Shown here: positions 1 to 12,006 of the stretch, piece by piece
Layout of the letters: each line of letters starts with the position of its first letter
Numbering within the stretch: position 1 is the first letter of the stretch
Assembly (NCBI GenBank): GCA_024449915.1
Contig: JAMZAV010003233.1
Location: 62,001-126,000 of the forward strand
Length of the DNA stretch: 64,000 nt
DNA from: Sweltsa coloradensis
Taxonomy: Eukaryota; Arthropoda; Insecta; Plecoptera; Chloroperlidae
Direction of reading: 5' to 3'
The notes under the pieces: generated by a model
Seen by the model: only the letters and a program-made list of their open reading frames with translations
Told to the model about the DNA's origin: nothing
Database searches by the model: none
Made by a program: the position numbers and the translations under genes

Positions 1-169
1 AAAACGATTAATTAAATTGTTTACCTGCATCCACTTGAGTTGGTCCCAACCGCAGCCGATTTTTGGCGCATGGCGTAATTTCCAAAATACTTTACTATAC
101 AATAATTCATTGCAGTTAGACACTTGTACATAATGTGGAGGCTCGGCATCTTTTTTGTTCAAATTCTTG

Positions 170-502
170 TTAATAAGGTAAAATATAGGGACTCATAACA
201 TCTTCAAGTACAGCAATATCACCCACCATCTTGTTTTGGCGAAGAAGTTCTTCTTTCTCCCAAACTGGTGGTTGATGGATGACAGCTATCCCCTGGACAT
301 TACGAAATCTCACCCACTACAGAGTGCCAATGCTGTTTTCTCTCAGCGGACCAATAAGTCCCCCTGCGTCATTTGAATACGGTATCACATCAAGTACTTC
401 ATTGTCACTGTCTTTTGTCACTGTTATGTTAGCAGATTGACCTGCTAGACCCATCATCCTGTCACATTCTTCTTGTTGCCTATTGCGTACCTTGTTGCTC
501 AT
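170..502 (-). pseudogene. Unrecognised reading frame broken by one stop
   Basis: From an ATG at 502 the minus strand stays open for 61 codons. It meets a TAG at 317-319, then continues in the same frame for 48 more codons to a TAA at 170-172. The composition looks protein-like: it is acidic and polar with no low-complexity run, and the part after the stop contains WEKEELLRQNK. I do not recognise the family. It could be a decayed TE reading frame or an exon of a host gene whose TAG lies in an intron. No partner exon was found. Confidence 0.3.
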
Positions 503-1850
503 GGTCAGTCTGTAGTCCCATCCTCACTTTGTCATTTGTGGCAGGGTGTTGATTGTCTCGTCCTTTTATGTCTTCACACATTTTTTTAGTTAGCCTATTT
601 CTAGGTATTTTTCTACTCCTTCTGTTCCTCTCTAAATCTGTCTCGAAGACTCAACAGTCCTATTTTTGTGTTCCCAACTCTTTTCTAAAGAGGATACGCT
701 TTTTCTAGGTCAAGCTGGATGCTCACAACTTCCGTAGTACAAATCTTCCACCACCACCTTTCATCCTACTATACACTTATCCATCACAACGGCTTCCCTT
801 CTTTCACAAAATTTGGTCGCTGTTCTAGCCTCGCCTACCCTTATTTCATTTCAATTGCTGTATATTAATGTTCATCCTATTATTGTATTCGCAGCGCCAC
901 TTTTAAGTGTCTTCGAAACAAAACTTAAAAAGCAGTCATCATTCGCCTACTGTGTTTTTTCTCTTCTTCTGAGTAGTAGGCCTACGTTCCATTTCTTACA
1001 ACTTGTGTCTTGTCTTTATGCCTGGCTCTTGTAGCTAGTCCTAGATGTGTCAATTGTAATCGGCTATCCCCCTCCTGTTTACGTTTAGTTCAAGTTAGCC
1101 CCCCGTCTAGACACACCAACTCTGGTGACCTTTTCATCGTATACCGGTTTAATATAGCCCTACTTTCCAGCTGAGCTTAAGGGCTAGTCCTAGGCTTATT
1201 GACTGACACTGTACTGCTATGCACTTAGTATTAATGCCCTAGGACTCTTGTCTAGCTCACTTTCACAACCACAAAACCCATACATATCTCTCGACTATAC
1301 TCTTTCTTGTTTACTCCTGCACATTGAAAGTCTCCAAAGGGCACACAAAGTACACTGGAAACCGTACCGGTACCTAACGTCTTTCCACACTCCGAACACC
1401 TTAACAAATTCCCATTGTGTTTTTATTTAACACTTCTAAAACTGTCTTCACATCACCATCCTTGTCACCATCGGTCTAATCGGTCTAATCCAGACTTCAA
1501 ATAAAAAGCAGTGTATCTTAAGTTGGCAATTGAAACTAGAAGACTTCTCTCTTCCCAAAATTCTTGGGCCCTTGCTCACTCAATTGTTTCCAAATATTTT
1601 GTTTTATTCATGCAAATCAGCCTAAATTCTCAAAAATACGTTTTTTTTAATCTCTCGTAGTTATCACCACCTATTCATAGAACAATGAAGATTAACGATT
1701 TTAGTATCAATTAAACTTAAAAATCTTCATATTCTGGTCACGAAAGTATCCCACAGCACAAGTAGAACTCAAAATATGTCATATTTAAACATCCTAAAAT
1801 CAAATTTAAAACTCACACAACTCACCACACACAAAAACACAAATTCAGAA
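503..1850. other. No gene recognised, unique AT-rich DNA
   Basis: Only short random reading frames occur here. A small direct repeat (GGTCTAATC twice) lies near 1473-1490. I see no domain, RNA or mobile element. Confidence 0.5.
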
Positions 1851-1854
1851 TGTT

Positions 1855-1919
1855 TCTCGGGCCGGATTGGAAGGGCTACGAGGGCCGCATGCGCCCGCGG
1901 GCCGCCAGGTGGCCATCCT
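1855..1919. mobile_element. GC-rich hAT-like terminal remnant
   Basis: A 65-bp GC-rich block (GGGCCGCATGCG then CCCGCGGGCC) ends in CATCCTG, directly against TTATAGATGAAGC. That flank matches the inside of family A repeats (compare about 52,105), so this looks like the right end of a hAT-type element inserted in a family A copy. A CAGG-type end and this GC-rich subterminal pattern are common in hAT elements. The left end and left target duplication are not visible. Confidence 0.4.
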
Positions 1920-2010
1920 GTTATAGATGAAGCTTCTGTAACAACGTCACATTTTATGTCCCACACATTTGTTTCGGAGACCAGAGATGAAGATAGTGTT
2001 GGAAATAGTT
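1920..2010 (+). repeat. Family A repeat, 3' fragment
   Basis: The stretch from TTATAGATGAAGC through ATGTCCCACACATTTG and CCAGAGATGAAGATAG matches the last part of the tandem family A units at 52,100-52,180 and 52,670-52,745. The upstream part of the unit is missing, replaced by the GC-rich terminal remnant. Confidence 0.65.
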
Positions 2011-2471
2011 TAAGTAGTAATCTAGTTTCATATGTACCGCCATTAATTTAGTTCAAACGCACTGCCTTGTAAACCACTGTTGTGTCATGTATGCACTGCG
2101 TCATAAAAAATAAACCTCACTCCGTTTTCCAATCAAGCAAGAATCAGTTTGTTCATTTATTCCACTCTGTGTTTAAATCCTAGGTAACCACTGAGGCCTA
2201 AATACTTTAGGCACCAAATAACAAACAGGATTATCGGCCCAGAATACGGCCAAAGGGTAAAACAAGTGGGTATGACGGGATCGGAATGGCTAAATTCCTC
2301 AAGAAGTAATTTAGCGTCGGGACTTACCTTCATAAAAATGGCGGACCTCGTGGGTGAACTGTAAGTTCTTGTATCTTGTGTGGAACCCCAGATGATCATT
2401 GGCTTCAGACTCAGGTTCAGGTCACCACCAGACAAGAGACTCCGGGAAGTATAAACTACGAAAGTTGGGCA

Positions 2472-3863
2472 ATAATCTGTCAAATAAGATCGTATATTGA
2501 CGATTGAGAGGAAAAATTGCGATGTCGCCTGAATTTTTGCAGAGACCTTCCTGACATAAGACTTATTAACATACTAAAAACTCCCCTACAATCGGAGGGA
2601 GCTTCGGCCGCCCATATTGGAAAATGTCGGCTAAAAGGTTGTGTTTGTATCGAATATCTCCAAAATTGTTGAGATAGACAAAATATCCAATGGCAAAAAT
2701 ATATCCAGTAATTCCCTACAAAACAGGTGTTTTCTATAGTTTTGGTAGGGGCCAAAAAGGTTACGTACAAAAATCGGGGTTTATATGTTGCGCATTGGAT
2801 GTACCAGGCTTATTTCCAAATTTCACGACCAGCAATCAAACAATGCCCCGGAAATCCGTAAGAAATCGAATTTAAATACAAAAGGGACTTTTGAACGGGG
2901 TTCATGAAAGCTTCCAAGTATTTTAAAAAAATCAGGTCTGCGGCAAATCGAATTTTGCATACCCGAATTTTGGGTTTTCCATGTTGTGCATTACCTCAAA
3001 AATGCCCTTTTTGACTGCCACATATTAAAGGCACGAAATCGCATTGAAGAAAAAGTCTTTCTACTGCACTTTGAAAGATTAAATAATGATCGATTAACAA
3101 CCAAAGTTAAATTCCAATATGACTGCTAATTTCTTAAGATCCACAGCATTCAAAGTGAATTATGTAACAAAAAGAGTGTTAAAAACAGCACCGAAAACAG
3201 TATCATATTGTGAATTTTTGGAATAGCAGCCATATGCGATTTAAACTTTGTTGTAATCGGATCATTATTTAAAGTCATTTCAAAGTGCGTAGAAATAATT
3301 TTTCCTTCGTCGATGCTATTTAGTGCTTAATAATGGACAGTCAAACAGGGCATTTTTGAGGAAATGCCAACAATGGAAAAACCCAAATTCTGGGTAAATG
3401 CAAAATACGATTTGTCAGAACTGATTTTTTAAAATACTAATGGAAGCTTTCAGAACCCCCGGTCAAGGGTCCTTTTGTATTTAAATCGATTCTTACGGAT
3501 TTACCGGGCATTGTTTGAGCTGGGCGTGAAATTTGGAAATTAGCTGTACTCCAATAAGCAATATATAACCACGATTTTGTGACGTAACCTTGCCCCTACC
3601 AAAAACTATAGAAGACACCTGTTTGTAGGGAATTAAACGGGAATATTTTTGCCATGGAGAATTTGTCTATCTTCAACACAAATGTGGAGATATTCGTATA
3701 ACAAACAATTTTTGCCGCCGGTTTCCAATATGGCGCCCGAGCTCCAGTCCGATTTTAGGGGAGTTTTGGTATGTTATAAGTATCCTTTAAGGAAGGTCTA
3801 TGCAAAAATTCAGCGACATCGCAATTTTTTCCTCCAAAAATTCTTAGTGACAGATTACAGGGC
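2472..3863. mobile_element. Foldback element, about 1.4 kb near-palindrome
   Basis: The left arm (about 2,472-3,150) and right arm (about 3,200-3,863) are imperfect reverse complements along almost their whole length, centred near 3,170. Shared blocks include AATCTGTCA at the outer ends, AATTGCGATGTCGC, CCAATATGG-like, ACTATAG and GGGACTTTTG/CAAAAGTCCC-like segments, and CACTTTGAAA near the centre. No coding capacity is evident. The short reading frames at 2,157-2,770 and 3,649-3,978 follow the arms and are not genes. A related fragment lies at about 8,885-8,990. The target duplication is not clear. Confidence 0.75.
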
Positions 3864-4010
3864 TGTTAGAGATGTACTTGATCGATCTCGACATGTAGGG
3901 AGTTTGTCAAGGAGGAGATGTCGCCCTCGACCGCGAAAACGACGTGACAAAGAAGCCAGCAAACCGAGTAGAAGCTAAGTATACTTACTTCTGGAGGAAG
4001 GGGTTCGAAA

Positions 4011-4446
4011 ATGGAAGTCGCGGCGTGCGAAACAGCAAACAAAATGTGGACAAAGCTGCTGCAGAGTGTTTACCAGTCAAGAGGGAGTAAACAGGCAAAT
4101 AGCTCTACCAAACGAGTTGTTCGATTTGAGACTCGAGAACTGCGAGAATGTGCGAGGGAACTATGTGCAGAGGTTCACAGCTGGCGCATAAAACCAAGTT
4201 AGCAAGCATAGATTACGTAGTTGTAACGGACAAGTGCAAGGTGGTTAAACAGTCCTCACTCCGGAGGGGTCTAACTCAAGAATATCAACTGGTTCGAGGA
4301 TGGCGCTGCCGACAGTGTCCACCGACCTGAAGTTTGACAGCGTCAAGCAGAAGCTGTGGCGGAAGGGTCACGAAGAGATTTCGGAGGACAGAAACAATGG
4401 TGTCGTTTGTTCGGCAGCCAAACATCACAGTGGGTACGGTGAGGGT
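4011..4446 (+). pseudogene. Copia-like gag remnant
   Basis: Frames from 4,011 on read like the gag (UBN2-type) region of Ty1/Copia retrotransposons: an ETANKMWTKLLQSVY segment, then after frame changes an NYVQRF segment, then FDSVKQKLWRKGHEE, resembling the place where Copia gag has a Phe-Asp-x-Val-Lys-x-x-Leu motif. At least two frameshifts and stops break it, and no protease, integrase or RT follows. The assignment rests on family resemblance from memory. Confidence 0.4.
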
Positions 4447-6029
4447 ACACGGTGGGTACTGAAATAAGTTTTTCCATGCCTGAGAAGAAATAATACCTTC
4501 CTCCCGGCCAAACAATGGGTCAGGCACGTCTCAATCATGTGCATATTGCATACTTACAAAGAAAAAGAGTTGATGCTTTAGACATTGATAAGGTTGTGCA
4601 ATGAACTCATAAATATTTTTTTTGTACCAATGACCAACGATAAGGTTTATTCTGTAAAAAGTGTTCAGTAATCTGTGCCAGTTAGAATCGGAACCTCTCA
4701 CCTTGTAAACTTGTTTATTTATACTGATAATTAGTTATAATATAGTAAGTTGTTTTTCTACTTATATATTCACAACTCACAGTAATCAATGTAAAACCGT
4801 TAAAAACGACAATATTATATAATTACAACTTAAAAAAACAACATCATTAGTTGTTATTGCATGCAATTTCAAAGTTAAATTAGAGTTTATCCTTTTTAAA
4901 ATAAATGTATTTTGAAAAATAAAAATAAGACAATTAAAGTCAACTAAATAGGTGTAGCTGTAAAAACAAATGGTTTCTATGACCATTACCCAACATTTCC
5001 TCAATGCCACAGTGGGCCCCAGCGGTTTGACCTAGTAGCTTTGGAGATTGTTTACAGGCTTGTTTTACCAACCACTGAAAAAGATGGGTGTCAAGGTAGG
5101 ATAGGTGGACGATCTTTCAAGTCAATTTAGGCCCTAATGTGTTTAATCTTGTCAGCGTTTCACAACATTCGATTTTGTTGCACTACCACCAAATGCACAC
5201 ATCTCACTCAACCACTAGATGTGGCCATATGTCAGGGGAATGAAAACTGAATGTGCGGAGCATACTAGAAACATAAAAAAAAAAACATTGGCAATAAGGG
5301 CAACAAGAACCCACCCGCTTCCAACCCTGTGCAAAAGTTGACTTGAGAAACCAAGGGAGAGAGTCTGAAAAAGGGATTCAGGAAAAACGGATCCTTATAC
5401 ATAATAAGCAAGATGAAGCTGTCCACGACTGCCGGGGGTGGGGTGTTTCTCCAAATGCAGAGGTTGTAAATGGCACAGTGCCAACAAACATATCAACCTC
5501 CTAGAGTACTGAAGAACATGAGAATACTCTAGCAGCAGGAGGGGAATGCCCGTAAAGAAAGGCAGAAAAGTAATTGTATCGCCTGGCAAAAGTATGCCAT
5601 TTTAGATTTATACACTCACGAATGTGGATAATGTTGCCCGAGACGTACTCACAGCATAAAAGATAGTGAGGAAATTGGCAAAATAGGAAGGTATTGTTCA
5701 CCCTTAACTAGCTATTGTTACCGTAATTTGTTCACCCTTGGGCCACATGGATGTTTGGCCAGACTTACTTTCCCCCACTCAACCACTCAGGCCTCAAGAA
5801 GGGGCAGTGTAATATCGCACGCCAGCATACGTTTCCATTCTTACATCTGATACGCAATAATCGCCAGCTTAATCAATCAATTTTTGCATGCATAGAGCTG
5901 AATATTCGCTTTTTTAAAGTATAAACTCAAACAGAATTTAATTTCGTTGTAGGAAGGTTTAACCAATATCAAGTCAATACAAACACATGTAATTTAACTT
6001 AAATTATTTCTAACATCAAAGGAAGAAAA
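4447..6029. other. No gene recognised
   Basis: AT-rich sequence (4,550-5,000), then unique sequence to 6,029. Short frames occur on both strands but none has a recognisable motif or splice context. Confidence 0.45.
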
Positions 6030-6161
6030 AAGCCATGCGACCCGGCTGCGCGGCTGAGACTTGTGCACTCATATGTGGATGAGGTGCACCACATCTGCAG
6101 CATCCTGGCCAGGGCGGCGCTGTTCAAGAATTTCACAAACAATGCGCGGACCTGGGGCCGG
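6030..6161 (+). CDS. Candidate coding exon, unrecognised protein
   Basis: A locally GC-rich open frame on the plus strand reads smoothly as a mixed hydrophobic and polar peptide (segments RLRLVHSYVDEVHHICSI and LFKNFTNNARTWGR). It ends at a plausible splice donor, CGG followed by GTACTT at 6,162. Composition differs from the AT-rich surroundings. The start is uncertain because the frame is open upstream. The likely continuation is the exon-like block at 6,355. I cannot name the protein. Confidence 0.35.
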
Positions 6162-6354
6162 GTACTTTCGCCGACCGCAATAGTCCAGACGATAAAAACT
6201 AAATCGGCAGGTATCCTTACCTAAACAACTTGAGGAATCGAAAATATGAACAGCCAGAATAAGAACATGTCTCTCCCGACAACGGCCAAAAAAGGAAGCC
6301 AATACAAAAGAAGGATTTGGCGTCCATCACAAATCCCAACCCGACAAGTTGCAG

Positions 6355-6546
6355 AAGGGCCTGACAGTGGAATCAATGGACGGAAAGCGCGACTCCATAC
6401 TACTCGAGGCCTACGAGATCCTTCCCACAGGATGGAACCTCGAGTCGATTGGCCGCATGAAGCAAAGTATCCCTGCAACGAACCCTAATAAACGAGATAG
6501 AGCACTGTCGCGGGAGTGCGATCCGCATTTCCATCTTAACCACAGG
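6355..6546 (+). CDS. Candidate coding exon, unrecognised protein
   Basis: A TTGCAG acceptor-like site precedes an open plus frame beginning KGLTVESMDGKRDSILLEAY, with LPTGWNLESIGRMKQSIP further on. It ends at AGG followed by GTAATT at 6,547. Base composition and codon texture match the preceding candidate (6,030-6,161), and the 193-bp gap is a reasonable intron. If read on, the frame meets TGA a few codons later. The protein family is not recognised; it could be a host gene fragment or a captured exon. Confidence 0.35.
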
Positions 6547-8255
6547 GTAATTAACAACTGACTCATAACATCGATAACAGTAGTTAGTACTCATGAGGGT
6601 TATCAAACTGGAAGGCTACTAACAATACAAAAAGTAGGGTCAAATTTTCCCTTTAATCAGTTCATAAAACTATCCATTAATTAAATATATTAGTTGTAGG
6701 CCTACCATTCATGAATTAATAAAATTCTCGGTTTGAACCAGACTGATAAACTTACAAGCCGCAAAGTATTACAAATAGTAACCGGTAATATCTGCCGGTC
6801 TGCATAGGCAAAAATTATTTAATGCCATATGATCAGTGTTACTGACCAAGACATAAATGGACACTTTTATTAGGCTGAACAGGTTCACCCTTGTCTGCTT
6901 TCACACAACCTCCATAGAGTACCTGCAGCAATCAGGGCACTACGGACTATTTACACTTGTATCTATTCTTGTACAGAAAAAAAATCTTCACAAAGCTATG
7001 TGTGGTTTAGGGGGGGGGGGGGGAGATATTGGACAGATGAAAAGTTGGTGTGAAGAATTCTTCTTACTGTTGAAAATACTAGTTGTTTACCTTGAAAACC
7101 AAAGCTTGTGAAGTTAATGGGTGTTTAAAAGTTTAAAAGCCATTGTGGCAGGTATACATCTGCTCAATCCAGGGTCGTAACGCATCATGTTGTCACTTTC
7201 TATACATTATAAATCGGGCCCTACATAAAAAATGTTAATTATAAATTAATTGCTTAAATGTTAACCAAAGATCCCCTTGTGTTCAAGATGCGGGGCAAAC
7301 CAAATATGTCATAATAGTCAGTAGTAGTAAGTAGTTCAGTATTCATAGTCCCCTCCAATTTATAGGAAAATATAAATAAAAACCTATTTGGAATTGGGAT
7401 AGGAGGGGTGGGGGGGGGGGGACAGGGATAACTACAAGGACATACTAAAATTTAGGACGTGAAGTGTATTGTAAAATCTATAACCTACACTGTTACTCCA
7501 ATTGTTCAAAATTATTGTTCACGAAAAGCATCTGAAAAACACACTGCATTTTGCTTAATGAACTTCGACCTTTGAGGAGAGGGAGCGAACCAGTCATCAA
7601 CGAAAAGCTTCGGCAGCCTCGTGCTATTTTTAGTGGCCAAATTTCATAAAATTCTAAACCAGAATAAAGCACTCCGTCCATCGATTGACATTTCTTGAAG
7701 AAAAGACCGTGTGATAGCCACTCCAAGAACTAACCCACCTTCGGACAGCTCCCCGGGCGTGTTAATTGCTATGGCCTATATTTGTTAATACAAGATAAGC
7801 CTTAAACTTTCAAACAATATGAGGATGTTAACTAGGTAGCAAAATATGAGTATTTTGTTATTTGGAATCGGTTATTTGAGAAACCGACAAAAAAAAATGT
7901 TTGACGACGAAATTGTTAGTTCACATTAAAAACCTGTATTTACTACCCTGGACTTTAAAACTCAGCTCCAACAAGGAACTTGAAGCTGACATATGTGCTG
8001 AATCATATTGGTTTTGTGCAGGTTGAAGATGAAGCTTGTGTATATAGAAAAGTTCAGGTTAAATCTGAAATGTGCATTTATTATGTCTGATGATTGTGAT
8101 GGTTTCACAATGATGCGGATATGAAGGTTAAATGTAGCTGAAACTTCAGAAAGCAGTCCAAGGTGAAGATCTTGGTGAGACAAGCGACTAGGTTATGAGA
8201 ATAGGAGAGATGGAGGAAAAAGGGTACAACTTTTCTTAGAATCAAGAAACAATAC
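6547..8255. other. No gene recognised, contains two poly-G runs
   Basis: AT-rich sequence with poly-G tracts at about 7,010-7,023 and 7,410-7,421. Short frames at 7,493-7,726 and 7,962-8,183 (minus) have no recognisable motif. The second could be the tail of the gene suggested by the minus-strand exons just downstream. Confidence 0.4.
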
Positions 8256-8382
8256 CTATCTAGTGTTTGGATCGTTTCGTTTTGGTTCTTTTGACGCAGA
8301 ACCAAAACTGCTCGCATTGCAGGATTGAGCCTCAATGCCAGCAACGCTTCCAGGAGATAGTACCATGTTAACCATGCGACAC
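8256..8382 (-). CDS. Candidate coding exon, unrecognised protein
   Basis: On the minus strand a TTTCCAG acceptor is followed by a 127-bp open block containing WLTWYYLLEALLALRL and RAVLVLRQKNQNETIQTL. It ends at GATAG followed by GTATTG, a good donor. The Leu-rich amphipathic texture is helical. It could belong with the minus exon at 9,065-9,213, but the phases do not join directly, so an exon between them would be needed. Family not recognised. Confidence 0.35.
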
Positions 8383-8884
8383 CTGGAAATTCAAGACAAA
8401 AGAATGTCCACTGTGATGACCCATGACCCCAGACCAAACCGCTACCTATTTTAGAAAAAAAGCATTGTACACGCTAATCGCCGGGTTGTTTGCAGGAAGA
8501 GATTTACAGTACGTGACCTTTTTTGGAGACAACTAGCTATGGGGCCGTCATCGATATATGACAAAACCAAGGTCCCAGTGGTGGAGCGGGGGCGTCGCCG
8601 TGGCCGAGACGGAACATTCCAGTTTGGATCTCGCTGATATGCAATACCTTCAACCAGCCATTCAACAACAGGCAGGACCCCACTAATTCAAAAAACAGGC
8701 AGGACCAGCAACATTCAGCAACCATTGATAAGTGGAGTTATTTATATATTTTTGGTGGAACGTTTTTCATGAAAATCATCTTTTTAAACATACATCATTT
8801 ATTTAACTATAATTTGAAACCAATAAAAATAATTTCGGCACGCAAAATAGAGCACAAGAAACAAACAGTTATTCATAACCAACA

Positions 8885-8990
8885 CTCTTTTAGCGCCATT
8901 TTCCAATATGCAGCCGAAGCTCCAGTTTTACGATAGTAGGGAGTTTTAGTATGTGATTAGTATTATTTGGTAGTAACTGCAAAAACATGA
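8885..8990 (+). repeat. Fragment related to the 2.5-3.9 kb foldback element
   Basis: The sequence from GCCATTTTCCAATATG through AGGGAGTTTTAGTATG and TAACTGCAAAAACATGATG is a diverged match to 3,715-3,815 in the right arm of the foldback element. It is a lone partial copy. Confidence 0.55.
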
Positions 8991-9064
8991 TGCAGAAACA
9001 AGGCTACAGACTGGGCACATGAAGAGACAAACGATTCGAGCATGCAAAACTAACAGGCTCTCAC

Positions 9065-9213
9065 GTACTCGCTCATCATCAAACCCATTGCTCCGATCTT
9101 CTGGAACAGGACCGAAAGGTTCGCAGGCGGAAGTGTGGATAAAAAATCACAGTGACTCGCAGGACTCGTGACAAAACGCAGAGAGCTGTGAAAGACGTTG
9201 CACCATAATCTGG
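9065..9213 (-). CDS. Candidate coding exon, unrecognised protein
   Basis: A 149-bp open block on the minus strand lies between an ACTCAG acceptor and a TAC-GTGAGA donor. It reads RLWCNVFHSSLRFVTSP, then LPPANLSVLFQKIGAMGLMM. The sequence is protein-like and not low complexity. A second minus exon candidate lies 0.7 kb downstream. Function unknown. Confidence 0.35.
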
Positions 9214-9424
9214 CTGAGTATTTTTTATTCGGCCAGCAGCAGGAACTAAAACAGTGGGTAACAAGAGTCAGCTTGAGCCTCAAAGGGGGTATCAGCTAAA
9301 CTAGGCTTCCGTTGCTTCACCACAACTCACACACTCCCATTTATAGACTCCACAAGACATGTTTGGAAACAATCCGAGTACTTACAGCAACGAATGGAGC
9401 GGGGCCAGAAGAGGAGGCATTATT

Positions 9425-9880
9425 TTAAATTAATTTTTGGATATTGCTACGTTCTATTTTAAAAACTTGGCTAACCCCAAGAAGGGGGGGGACTAAGGGA
9501 TGACGGGGGGGGAAAAGGGGTGGACACTGACAGGCCGTTTTTTTTATTGGATATTGCTTTACTCTCATATTTGTGCAACTTGGCTAATCGAGACAAAGGG
9601 GGGGGACGTGGGGATGACGCGGGGGAAGGGGGGGGGGAAGGCCGTGCTGGTCGAACCACCCCAAAAAGCATATGGGGAGGGCAGAGGCCCCCACTCGTGG
9701 TTTTCTCCGTCGGTCACCCGCCCGTGTTTTCTTTGCGTCCCCGTCGGGGGGGGTAGTCAAAGGGAAGGGGAAAGTTCCCCGCGAGACCCGAGCTCGCAAT
9801 TAGTTTCAGGGAGATAAATCCCCTAATCAGGGGCCAAAACCACGAGAAGGTGCGAGTTTGGGAATTGTTGGCCCCTTTTT
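9425..9880 (+). repeat. Family B repeat: partial copy then near-complete copy
   Basis: A partial head (9,430-9,540, starting TTGGATATTG) is followed directly by a fuller copy from about 9,543. Landmarks in order: TTGGATATTGCTTTAC, CAACTTGGCTAATCGAGAC, the GGGGTGGACA-type region, CATATGGGGAGGGCAG, the GTCGTGGTCGTC-like region, AAAGTTCCCCG, TTTCAGGGAG, and GGGCCAAAACCACGAGAAGG. Homopolymers are badly distorted compared with the clean copies at 20,333 and 45,128. Confidence 0.7.
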
Positions 9881-10184
9881 GGGGATGAGTGGATTTTCAG
9901 ACCCGAGCAGCAATCCTAGCAGAAAACTCGTGGATCCAGTGGGGTTAAATCAAATTTTCCCAAACTTGTCTGGACATGACCAGTTTAACTTCAAAGGAGA
10001 CCCCAAATCCAAAGAAATATATCCAACCAAACCAAAGCCAAAACAACACAAAAAACCAACCAACCAAAAAGTTTCCCAAAATTTCATTTGCAATCAAGTA
10101 AATAGTAGTTAGTTTTTCTAAAATTTTCAGAATTTATACAATAGGTTTTTTACTTATTTTTATATATAATTTTTTTAAACACTG

Positions 10185-10345
10185 ATAGACCCAAAACTCG
10201 AAGAAAAAGATTTCATACTTCTTTTTCATGTTGTACAGTTAAAAAATGCTTTTACTCGAATCAGAAAGCTCCCCCCGTACTCCCCCTTCTCAAAAGTATA
10301 CCGATAGACCAAACTCAAAAAAAAATTTCTACTTCTTACAAATAA
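10185..10345 (+). repeat. Diverged short direct duplication
   Basis: The segment at about 10,180-10,225 (CTGATAGACCCAAAACTC, then ATACTTCTTTT) is repeated in diverged form at about 10,302-10,342 (CCGATAGACCAAACTC, then CTACTTCTTA), a spacing near 122 bp. No coding content. Confidence 0.4.
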
Positions 10346-12006
10346 CATAACCCGGGTAATTTTTGGCGATGTAATGGGAAATTTTTCTTTGTATTACCCG
10401 GCGCGGAGATAAACCCACCCTTTCCCTGTCGGCGAATCTGAAGCTTCCAAACAAACAAAATCTCCAACACCCCACCCCCCAAACCGTTTTAAAAATTAAA
10501 AAAATTTTAAATCTCAAGATTGTAAACTGACGCTTCAACAAGAACCCAATAAAACCGCCCCGAAATGCCCCCCCCACCCACAACATTCAATATTTGAATT
10601 TAGAAGATCCCCAGCATCCCGTTAATTAACCGTTACTCGACACCGGTCATTAAAGTGCAGTCTAGAAGTTTCCCTCCTTGGAGAGCAGACGAGTGTCTAA
10701 TTACTCGGGTCGTGGTCGTGCCCTGTTACTAGGAAATGATTACCATTCTCCAGATAGGAAAAAATCTTACAGTGTGGAGTTATTTGACAAGAAATCGATA
10801 ATCAAGTGGGGGCAATATTTTTATTGAAAAATGGGTTCTCTTTGAATGCTGGTTTTAAAAAACCCCCGCCATTTTAAACGATCCGGCCGGCCCCCTTGGG
10901 ATTCGGCCCAAAGGGCGCCATGCTCAAGTCTTGTCGGATTTTGGGGAGGGAGATAAAAATTTTTTCCCACTGTTGTGTTCCAGAATGTTTTTTTTATTTC
11001 GATTTCGTTATTTTTTAGGTAAAATGCAAACGTGCAAAGGGGATTTTCTTTTACTGGGGTTCAACTTTATCCATGAAATTCATTAAGACGACACAACAAG
11101 GCCAAGATGGTTAAGAGAAAAAGACCCCGACAATCCTCCCAAACAGAGAAACAGATAATTAGGCTTACATAATGGTGGACCTTGCGACGCAGCCGCAAAA
11201 AAGCAATAAACAATTTAATAGCGAAAATTATATCCTACTAACTTGCCAATTCACAGGTTTAAAGGGGGGCACTTAAAGGGGATTTGCTCAAGTTTTGGAA
11301 CCCCAATTTACCCCACCTTGCACGAGACTGGAGGCTTGATAGACCACAAGCTTAAAAATAAAGGCGTCAAAAAGAATGAAAGGGGGAGCGGGCGGAAATA
11401 TGTCAAACAGCAACGGGGGCCTCGACGAAAAAATGCACCTACTTAGCTGTTACAGCATCATGCGTTACACCAGATTTTGAGAAAAAAAACCCCCGTGTTG
11501 GGCATGATTTCCAGAAACAACATAGGGCAAAAACCCTGAGGAAAAAAATAGAATGGGCCGTTATGAGTGGGAATCGGCCCCAAAGATCGTTTTTGTGCGA
11601 AAATGCAGCTAACATTAGCATTTTGGGGGACGGTTTGATAAAGAAGTCCACATGTAAATTGCGCGGCCCACATGCAATTTTGTTCAAGAAGGAAGGGCGC
11701 AAAGAAGGGGCGGACCATCCTATTACCGCCACCGTAATGCTGCCCGTGCCTTGTAGGCCGATTCAATCAAGCCCATGGCGCAAAGGAATTAACAAACGTC
11801 AATTGCAATGTATCAGATCGCGCGGCAAAAAAAAGCATTCAACAAAACAAGAGAGGTGGGAAATTTTAACGGGTGAAAGAAAATTTGATGGCCTTAAAAA
11901 TTGAAGGTAATGATGCTTTCCTATAGGGAAAAAGGAAAATGGAGGAAAAGACAAAGGGTTTTGAATCTTCAGAAAAAAATACCAAGGAGCGAGTGAACCC
12001 TGGTAA

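Noticed and set aside
9471..9817. Overlapping Pro/Gly-rich frames on both strands
   Set aside because: They come from homopolymer runs in a damaged family B copy and are absent from the clean copies.
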